NCBI RefSeq assembly: GCF_029227915.1
Contig: NC_079888.1
Span: 20,254,001 to 20,318,000, forward strand
Reading direction: 5' to 3'
DNA length: 64,000 nucleotides
Source of the DNA: Hydractinia symbiolongicarpus
Lineage: Eukaryota; Cnidaria; Hydrozoa; Anthoathecata; Hydractiniidae
Shown piece after piece: positions 52,950 to 62,262 of the stretch. The first letter of the stretch is position 1. Each line of letters begins with the position of its first letter. The notes under the pieces were generated by a model. The model was given only the letters and a program-made list of their open reading frames with translations. It searched no databases and was not told the origin of the DNA. The position numbers were made by a program, and so were the translations under genes.

Positions 52950-54443
52950 ACTTGTTAACTTGACATGATTGCCGAAACTCAGCGATTACACTGGGCTCTG
53001 TGGTAGCGCTTCATTTAAGAATTATGATAAAAAAGTCATTTTTTTATTGTGGGACCAATCCTAGCCATTATCGCGCGCTGAGGAAATAGCGACAGTTTCA
53101 AAAACTACATTTCATTGACTTTCTAACGGTGTCAGTCCCTTTCAGTTTCAACGGTTGTGTCACATATTCGTACCAACATGTATTTAGCGATATTTTTTTG
53201 AGATTACTAGGTTGCATCGCTTTTAACAATGAAACGATTGACTGTGGGACTTAATTGAACTAACTTTGGACTGTGACATGATAAATGTGAAAAATGAGAC
53301 AATTGGACTCCAAGAAATAACATTCTTCTTAATTTAACGTGATTGCCGGAACTCAGCGATTACACTGGCCGCTGTGGTAGCGCTTCATTTAAAAGTTTAA
53401 ATAAATAAGTCATTTTTTACTGTGGGACCAATCCTATCCGTTATCGCGCGCTGAAGAAATAGCGACAGTTTCAAAAACTACATTTCATTGACATTCTAAC
53501 GGTGTCAGTCCCTTTCAGTTACAACGGTTTGGTCACAAATACGTACCAACATGCATTTAGCGATATTTTTCTGATATTACTAGGTTGCGTCGCTTTTAAC
53601 GATGAAACGATTGACTGTGGGACTTAATTGAACTAACTTTGGGCTGTCTCCTGATAAATGTGATAAAGGAGACAATTGGACTCCAAGAAATAACATACTT
53701 GTTAACTTGACATGATTGCCGAACTCAGCGATTACACTGGGCTCTGTGGTAGCGCTTCATTTAAGAATTATGATAAAAAAAGTCATTTTTTTATTGTGGG
53801 ACCAATCCTAGCCATTATCGCGCGCTGAGGAAATAGCGACAGTTTCAAAAACTACATTTCATTGACTTTCTAACGGTGTCAGTCCCTTTCAGTTTCAACG
53901 GTTGTGTCACATATTCGTACCAACATGTATTTAGCGATATTTTTTTGATATTACTAGGTTGCATCGCTTTTAACAATGAAACGATTGACTGTGGGACTTA
54001 ATTGAACTAACTTTGGACTGTGACATGATAAATGTGAAAAATGAGACAATTGGACTCCAAGAAATAACATTCTTCTTAATTTAACGTGATTGCCGGAACT
54101 CAGCGATTACACTGGCCGCTGTGGTAGCGCTTCATTTAAAAGTTTAAATAAATAAGTCATTTTTTACTGTGGGACCAATCCTATCCGTTATCGCGCGCTG
54201 AAGAAATAGCGACAGTTTCAAAAACTACATTTCATTGACATTCTAACGGTGTCAGTCCCTTTCAGTTACAACGGTTTGGTCACAAATACGTACCAACATG
54301 CATTTAGCGATATTTTTCTGATATTACTAGGTTGCGTCGCTTTTAACGATGAAACGATTGACTGTGGGACTTAATTGAACTAACTTTGGGCTGTCTCCTG
54401 ATAAATGTGATAAAGGAGACAATTGGACTCCAAGAAATAACAT
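52950..54443 (+). repeat. 2-mer HOR of H1 and H3 monomers (747 bp)
   Basis: Copies at 52950-53696 and 53697-54443. Each pairs an H1-like monomer (CCCTTTCAGTTTCAACGG, GTGACATGATAAATGTGAAAAATG) with an H3 monomer (AAAAGTTTAAATAAATAAG, CACAAATACG, ACATGCATTT, GGTTGCGTCGC). Minor differences, such as GAGATTACTAGG at 53200 against GATATTACTAGG, separate them. Confidence 0.87.
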
Positions 54444-55937
54444 ACTTGTTAACTTGACATGATTGCCGAACTCAGCGATTACACTGGGCTCTGTGGTAGC
54501 GCTTCATTTAAAAGTTTAAATAAATAAGTCATTTTTTACTGTGGGACCAATCCTATCCGTTAGCGCGCGCTGAAGAAATAGCGACAGTTTCAAAAACTAC
54601 ATTTCATTGACATTCTAACGGTGTCAGTCTCTTTCAGTTGCAACGGTTTGGTCACAAATACGTACCAACATGCATTTAGCGATATTTTTCTGATATTACT
54701 TGGTTGCGTCGCTTTTAACGATGAAACGATTGACTGTGGGACTTAATTGAACTAACTTTGGGCTGTCTCCTGATTAATGTGATAAAGGAGACAATTGGAC
54801 TCCAAGAAATAACATACTTGTTAACTTGACATGATTGCCGAACTCAGCGATTACACTGGGCTCTGTGGTAGCGCTTCATTTAAGAATTAAGATAAAAAAA
54901 GTCATTTCTTTATGGTGGGACCAATCCTAGCCGTTAGCGCGCGTTGAAGAAAAAGCGACAGTTTCAAAAACTACATTTCATTGACTTTCTAACGGTGTCA
55001 GTCCGTTTGAGTTACAACGGTTGTGTCACATATTCGTACCAACATGTATTAGGCGATATTTTTCTGATATTACCAGGTTGCATCGGTTTTAACTATGAAA
55101 CGATTGACTGTGGGACTTAATTGAGCAAACTTTGGACTGTCTCCTGATAAATGTGATAAAGGAGACAATTGGACTCCAAGAAATAACATTCTTGTTAACT
55201 TGAAATGATTGCCGAAACTCAGCGATTACACTGGGCTCTGTGGTAGCGCTTCAATTAAGAGTTTAGATAAATAAGTCATTTTTTACTGTGGGACCAATCC
55301 TATCCTTTATCGCGCGCTGAAGAAATAGCGAAAGTTTCAAAAACTACATTTCATTGTCTTTCTAACGGTGTCAGTCCCTTTCAGTTACAACGGTTTGGTC
55401 ACAAATACGTACCAACATGTATTTAGCGATATTTTTCTGATATTACTAGGTTGCGTCGCTTTTAACGATGAAACGATTGACTGTGGGACTTAATTGAACT
55501 AACTTTGGACTGTCTCCTGATAAATGTGATAAGGGAGACAAATGGACTCCAAGAAATAACATACTTGTTAACTTGACATGATTGCCGAAACTCAGCGATT
55601 ACACTGGGTTTTGTGGTAGCGCTTCATTTAAGAATTATGATAAAAAAAGTCATTTTTTTATTGTGGGACCAATCCTAGCCATTATCGCGCGCTGAGGAAA
55701 TAGCGACAGTTTCAAAAACTACATTTCATTGACTTTCTAACGGTGTCAGTCCGTTTGAGTTACAACGGTTGGGTCACATATTCGTACCAACATGTATTTA
55801 GCGATATTTTTTTGATATTACTAGGTTGCATCGCTTTTAACAATAAAACGATTGACTGTGGGACTTAATTGAACTAACTTTGGACTGTGACATGATAAAT
55901 GTGAAAAATGAGACAATTGGACTCCAAGAAGTAACAT
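54444..55937 (+). repeat. Monomers between the 2-mer and 13-mer domains
   Basis: Four monomers starting at 54444, 54816, 55190 and near 55564. The first joins the H1-like 5' start CCGAACTCAGCG with the H3 body, that is, a hybrid. The others alternate CTTTATGGTGG, H3-like and H1-like forms. From about 55715 the sequence matches about 60573 onward, so the 13-mer homology begins inside the last monomer. Confidence 0.75.
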
Positions 55938-58900
55938 ACTTGTTAACTTGACATGATTGCCGAAACTCAGCGATTACACTGGGCTCTGTGGTAGCGCTTC
56001 ATTTAAGAATTAAGATAAAAAAAGTCATTTCTTTATGGTGGGACCAATCCTTGCCGTTTGCGCGCGTTGAAGAAAAAGCGAAAGTTTCAAAAACTACATT
56101 TCATTGACTTTCTAACGCTGTCAGTCCGTTTGAGTTACAACGGTTGGGTCACATATTTGTACCAACATGTATTTAGCGATATTTTTCTGATATTACTAGG
56201 TTGCATCGCTTTTAACTATGAAACGATTGACTGTGGGACTTAATTGAGCTAATTTTGGACTGTCACCTGATAAATGTGATAAAAAAGACAATTGGACTCC
56301 AAGAAATAACATTCTTCTTCATTTGACATTATTGCCGAAACTCAGCAATTACACTGGGCTCTGTGGTAGCGCTTCATTTAAGAATTATGATAAAAAAAGT
56401 CATTTTTTATTGTGGGACCAATCCTAGCCATTATCCTGCGCTGAGGAAATAGCGACATTTTCAAAAACTACATTTCATTGATTTTTTAACGGGGTCAGTC
56501 CGTTTGAGTTTCAACGGTTGTGTCACATATTCGTACCAACATGTATTTAGCGATATTTTTTTGATATTACTATGTTGCATCGCTTTTAACAATGAAACGT
56601 TGACTGTGGGACTTAATTGAACTAACTTTGGACTGTGACCTGATAAATGTGATAAATGAGACAATTGGACTCCAAGAAATAACATTCTTCTTAATTTGAC
56701 GTGATTGCCGGAACTCTGCGATTACACAGAGCTCTGTGGTAGCGCTTCATTTAAGAATTATAATAAAAAAGTCATTTTTTTATTGTGGGACCAATCCTAG
56801 CCATTATTCTGCGCAGAGGAAATAGCGACAGCTTCAAAAACTACATTTCATTGACTTTCTCATGGGGTCCGTCCGTTTAAGTTTCAACGGTTGTGTCACA
56901 TATTCGTACCAACATGTATTTAGCGATATTTTTTTGATATTACTAGGTTGCATCGCTTTTAACAATGAAACGTTGACTGTGGGACTTAACTGAACTAACT
57001 TTGGACTGTGATCTGATAAATGTGATAAATGAGACAATTGGACTCCAAGAAATAACATTCTTCTTAATTTGACGTGATTGCCGGAACTCAGCGATTACAC
57101 TGGGCTCTGTGGTAGCGCTTCATTTAAGAATTAAGATAAAAAAGTCATTTTTTTTATTTCGGGAGCAATCCTAGCCATTATCTCGCGCTGAAGAAATAGC
57201 GGCAGTTTCAGAAAACTACATTTCGTTGAATTTTTAACGGTGTCAGTCCGTTTGAGTTACAACGGATGGGTCACATATTCGTACCAACATGTATTTAGCG
57301 ATATTTTTCTGATATTACTAGGTTGCATCGCTTTTAACAATGAAACGATTGACTGTGGGACTTAATTGAGCTAACTGTGGACTGTCACCTGATAAATGTG
57401 ATAAATGAGACAATTGGACTCCAAGAAATAGCATTCTTCTTACTTTGACGTGATTGCCGGAACTCAGCGATTACACTTGGCACTGTCGTAGCGCCTCATT
57501 TAGGAATTATGATAAAAAAAGTCATTTTTTTATTGTGGCATCAACCCTAGCCGTTATCGCGCGCTAAAGAAATAGCGACAGTTTCAAGAGCTACATTTCA
57601 TTGACTTTCTAACGGTGTCAGTCCGTTTGAGTTACAACGGTTGGGTCACATATTCGTACCAACATGTATTTAGCGATATTTTTTTGATATTACTAGGTTG
57701 CATCGCTTTTAACAATGAAACGTTGACTGTGGAACTTAATTGAACTAACTTTGGACTGTGACCTGATAAATGTGATGAATGAGACAATTGGACTCCAAGA
57801 AATAACATTCTTCTTAATTAGACATGATTGCACGAACTCAGCGATTACACTGGCCGCTGTGGTAGCGCTTCATTTAAAAGTTTAAATAAATAAGTCATTT
57901 TTTACTGTGGGACCAATCCTATCCGTTATCGTGCGCTGAAGAAATAGCGACAGTTTCAAAAACTACATTTCATTGACATTCTAACGGTGTCAGTCCCTTT
58001 CAGTTACAACGGTTTGGTCACAAATACGTACCAACATGCATTTAGCGATATTTTTCTTATATTACTAGGTTGCGTCGCTTTTAACGATGAAACGATTGAC
58101 TGTGGGACTTAATTGAACTAACTTTGGGCTGTCTACTGATAAATGTGATAAAGGAGACAATTCGACTCCAAGAAATAACATACTTGTTAACTTGACATGA
58201 TTGCCGAAACTCAGCGATTACACTGGGCTCTGTGGTAGCGCTTCATTTAAGAATTAAGATAAAAAAGTCATTTCTTTATGGTGGGACCAATCCTTGCCGT
58301 TAGCGCGCGTTGAAGAAAAAGCGACAGTTTCTAAAACTACATTTCATTGACTTTCTAACGGTGTCAGTCCGTTTGAGTTACAACGGTTGGGTCACATATT
58401 CGTACCAACATGTATTTAGCGATATTTTTCTGATATTACTAGGTTGCATCGCCTTTAACTATGAAACGATTGACTGTGGGACTTAATTGAGCTAACTTTG
58501 GACTGTCACCTGATAAATGTGATAAAAGAGACAATTGGACTCCAAGAAAAAACATTCTTCTTAATTTGACATTATTGCCGAAACTCAGCGATTACACTGG
58601 GCTCTGTGGTAGCGCTTCATTTAAGAATTATGATAAAAAAAGTCATTTTTTATTGTGGGACCAATCCTAGCCATTATCCTGCGCTGAGGAAATAGCGACA
58701 TTTTCAAAAACTACATTTCATTGATTTTCTAACGGGGTCAGTCCGTTTGAGTTTCAACGGTTGTGTCACATATTCGTACCAACATGTATTTAGCGATATT
58801 TTTTTGATATTACTAGGTTGCATCGCTTTTAACAATGAAACGTTGACTGTGGGACTTAATTGAACTAACTTTGGACTGTGACCTGATAAATGTGATAAAT

Positions 58901-60795
58901 GAGACAATTGGACTCCAAGAAATAACATTCTTTTTAATTTGACGTGATTGCCAGAACTCAGCGATACCACTGGGCTCTGTGGTAGCGCTTCATTTAAGAA
59001 TTAAGATAAAAAGTCATTTTTTTATTGTGGGACCAATCCTACCCGTTATCGCGCGCTGAAGAAATAGCGACAGTTTCAAAAACTACATTTCATTGACTTT
59101 CTAACGGTGTCAGTCCGTTTGGGTTACAACGGTTGGGTAACATATTCGTACCAACATGTATTTAGCGATATTTAACTGATATTACTAGGTTGCATCGCTT
59201 TTAACGGTGAAACGATTGACTGTGGGACTTAATTGAACTAACTTTGGACTGTGACCTGATAAATGTGATAATTGAGACAATTGGACTCCAAGAAATAACA
59301 TACTTCTTAATTTGACGTGATTGCCGGAACTCAGCGACTACACTGGGCGCTGTGGTAGCGCTTCATTTAAGAGTTTAGATAAATAAGTCATTTTTTACAG
59401 TGGGACCAATCCTATCCGCTTTCGCGCGCTGAAGAAATAGCGATAGTTTTAAAAACTACATTTCATTGACTTTCTAACGGTGTCAGCCCATTTGAGTTAC
59501 AACGGTTGGGTCACATATTCGTACCAACATGTATTTAGCGATATTTTTCTATTATTACTAGGTTGCATCGCTTTTAACTATGAAACGATTGACTGTGGGA
59601 CTTAATTGAACTAATTTGGACTGTCACCTGATAAATGTGATAATTGAGACAATTGGACTCCAAGAAATAACATACTTCTTAATTTGACGTGATTGCCGGA
59701 ACTCAGCGATTACATTGGGCGCTGTGGTAGCGCTTCATTTAAGAGTTTAGATAAATAAGTCATTTTTTACTGTGGGACCAATCCCATCCGTTATCGCGCG
59801 CTGAAGAAATAGCGATAGTTTCAAAAACTACATTTCATTGACTTTCTAACGGTGTCAGCCCATTTGAGTTACAACGGTTGGGTCACATATTCGTACCAAC
59901 ATGTATTTAGCGATATTTTTCTATTATTACTAGATTGCATCGCTTTTAACTATGAAACGATTGACTGTGGGACTTAATTGAACTAATTTGGACTGTCACC
60001 TGATAAATGTGATAAAGGAGACAATTGGACTCTAAGAAATAACATTCTTCTTAATTTGACATGATTGCCGAAACTCAGCGATTACACTGGGCTCTGTGGT
60101 AGCGCTTCATTTAAGAATTTAGATAAAAAAAGTCATTTTTTTATTGTGGGACCATTCCTAGCCGTTATCGCGCGCTAAAGAAATAGCGACAGTTTCAAGA
60201 GCTACATTTCATTGACTTTCTAACGGTGTCAGTCCGTTTGAGTTACAACGGTTGGGTCACATATTCGTACCAACATGTATTTAGCGATATTTTTTTGATA
60301 TTACTAGGTTGCATCGCTTTTAACAATAAAACGATTGACTGTGGGACTTAATTGAACTAACTTTGGACTGTGACATGATAAATGTGAAAAATGAGACAAT
60401 TGGACTCCAAGAAGTAACATACTTGTTAACTTGACATGATTGCCGAAACTCAGCGATTACACTGGGCTCTGTGGTAGCGCTTCATTTAAGAATTTAGATA
60501 AAAAAAGTCATTTTTTTATTGTGGGACCATTCCTAGCCGTTATCGCGCGCTAAAGAAATAGCGACAGTTTCAAGAGCTACATTTCATTGACTTTCTAACG
60601 GTGTCAGTCCGTTTGAGTTACAACGGTTGGGTCACATATTCGTACCAACATGTATTTAGCGATATTTTTTTGATATTACTAGGTTGCATCGCTTTTAACA
60701 ATAAAACGATTGACTGTGGGACTTAATTGAACTAACTTTGGACTGTGACATGATAAATGTGAAAAATGAGACAATTGGACTCCAAGAAGTAACAT
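55938..60795 (+). repeat. 13-mer HOR, copy 1 (4858 bp)
   Basis: Thirteen monomers. The opening monomer (CCTTGCCGTTTGCGCGCG, CTAACGCTGTC) recurs exactly 4858 bp later at 60796. Later members include monomer A at 56313 (TTATCCTGCGCTGAGG), B at 56686 (TTCTGCGCAGAGG), C at 57059 (TTTCGTTGAATTTTTAAC), D at 57435 (GTGGCATCAACCC), an H3 monomer at 57809, and two near-identical pairs (59302/59674 and 60046/60421). Confidence 0.9.
59302..60795 (+). repeat. Two adjacent single-monomer duplications
   Basis: Monomers at 59302 and 59674 (372 bp apart) share CACTGGGCG or CATTGGGCG, GCGATAGTTT, GTCAGCCCATTTGAG and TTCTATTATTACTA. Monomers at 60046 and 60421 (375 bp each) share GAATTTAGATAAAAAAAG, GGGACCATTCC and CAAGAGCTAC. 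These pairs are the most recent events in this copy. The matching part of the second copy lies outside the window. Confidence 0.85.
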
Positions 60796-61995
60796 ACTTG
60801 TTAACTTGACATGATTGCCGAAACTCAGCGATTACACTGGGCTCTGTGGTAGCGCTTCATTTAAGAATTAAGATAAAAAAAGTCATTTCTTTATGGTGGG
60901 ACCAATCCTTGCCGTTTGCGCGCGTTGAAGAAAAAGCGAAAGTTTCAAAAACTACATTTCATTGACTTTCTAACGCTGTCAGTCCGTTTGAGTTACAACG
61001 GTTGGGTCACATATTCGTACCAACATGTATTTAGCGATATTTTTCTGATATTACTAGGTTGCATCGCTTTTAACTATGAAACGATTGACTGTGGGACTTA
61101 ATTGAGCTAACTTTGGACTGTCACCTGATAAATGTGATAAAAAAGACAATTGGACTCCAAGAAATAACATTCTTCTTCATTTGACATTATTGCCGAAACT
61201 CAGCGATTACACTGGGCTCTGTGGTAGCGCTTCATTTAAGAATTATGATAAAAAAAGTCATTTTTTATTGTGGGACCAATCCTAGCCATTATCCTGCGCT
61301 GAGGAAATAGCGACATTTTCAAAAACTACATTTCATTGATTTTTTAACGGGGTCAGTCCGTTTGAGTTTCAACGGTTGTGTCACATATTCGTACCAACAT
61401 CTATTTAGCGATATTTTTTTGATATTACTAGGTTGCATCGCTTTTAACAATGAAACGTTGACTGTGGGACTTAATTGAACTAACTTTGGACTGTGACCTG
61501 ATAAATGTGATAAATGAGACAATTGGACTCCAAGAAATAACATTCTTCTTAATTTGACGTGATTGCCGGAACTCAGCGATTACACTGGGCTCTGTGGTAG
61601 CGCTTCATTTAAGAATTAAGATAAAGAAGTCATTTTTTTATTGCGGGACCAATCCTAGCCATTATCTCGCGCTGAAGAAATAGTGGCAGTTTCAAAAACT
61701 ACATTTCGTTGACTTTCTAACGGTGTCAGTCCGTTTGAGTTACAACGGTTGGGTCACATATTCGTACCAACATGTATTTAGCGATACTTTTTTGATATTA
61801 CTAGGTTGCATCGCTTTTAACAATGAAACGTTGACTGTGGGACTTAATTGAACTAACTTTGGACTGTGACCTGATAAATGTGATAAATGAGACAATTGGA
61901 CTCCAAGAAAAAACATTCTTCTTAATTTGACATGATTGCCGAAACTCAGCGATTACACTGGGCTCTGTGGTAGCGCTTCATTTAAGAATTATAAT

Positions 61996-62012
61996 AAAAA
62001 AGTCATTTTTTT
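61996..62012. other. A-tract / T-tract dyad
   Basis: Six A, then GTCA, then seven T: an inverted repeat of homopolymers found once in most monomers at offsets about 80-97 (often A7 GTCA T7). Such tracts are stiff and tend to exclude nucleosomes. The H3 and H4 monomers replace it with AAATAAGTCATTCTTTACTG or a similar form, so the T7 run is lost in a regular subset of monomers. Confidence 0.6.
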
Positions 62013-62132
62013 ATTGTGGGACCAATCCTAGCCATTATTCTGCGCAGAGGAAATAGCGACAGCTTCAAAAACTACATTTCATTGACTTTCTCACGGGGTC
62101 AGTCCGTTTGAGTTTCAACGGTTGTGTCACAT

Positions 62133-62149
62133 ATTCGTACCAACATGTA
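62133..62149 (+). other. Partial CENP-B-box-like site
   Basis: ATATTCGTACCAACATGTA contains TTCG, four bases, then A, matching the left part of the CENP-B box core (TTCGnnnnAnnCGGG), but the CGGG half reads ATGT. The site is in almost every monomer at offsets about 218-234. CENP-B binding normally needs both halves, so this is probably chance resemblance. Confidence 0.15.
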
Positions 62150-62152
62150 TTT

Positions 62153-62188
62153 AGCGATATTTTTTTGATATTACTAGGTTGCATCGCT
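62153..62188. other. Conserved dyad AGCGAT / ATCGCT
   Basis: AGCGAT at 62153-62158 and its exact reverse complement ATCGCT at 62183-62188 flank a 24 bp AT-rich interval. The pair is present in most monomers at offsets about 238-243 and 268-273. A minority lose the right arm (ATCTCT, ATCACT, ATCCCT), for example near 1751, 3628, 20005 and 42812. It could form a hairpin or be a paired protein site, but neither is shown by the sequence alone. Confidence 0.6.
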
Positions 62189-62244
62189 TTTAACAATGAA
62201 ACGATGACTGTGGGACTTAACTGAACTAACTTTGGACTGTGACC

Positions 62245-62262
62245 TGATAAATGTGATAAATG
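62245..62262 (+). repeat. Tandem 9-mer TGATAAATG x2
   Basis: Two perfect adjacent copies of TGATAAATG (62245-62253 and 62254-62262) lie near the 3' end of the monomer. H1 monomers usually keep both. Many H2 and H4 monomers degrade the second copy to TGATAAAGG, TGATAAAAG or TGAAAAAGG. It is probably replication-slippage debris kept by array homogenisation. No regulatory role can be claimed. Confidence 0.6.

Noticed and set aside
62011-62060. CpG-rich core (GCGCGC) as promoter or CpG island
   Set aside because: The CpG cluster is only about 15-20 bp long, is the most variable part of the monomer (CGCGCGCTGAGG, CTCGCGCTGAAG, CCTGCGCTGAGG, CTGCGCAGAGG) and has no associated transcription signal that I can support.
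62133-62149. Functional CENP-B box
   Set aside because: Only the TTCGnnnnA half matches. The CGGG half reads ATGT in the monomers inspected, so binding by known CENP-B rules is unlikely.
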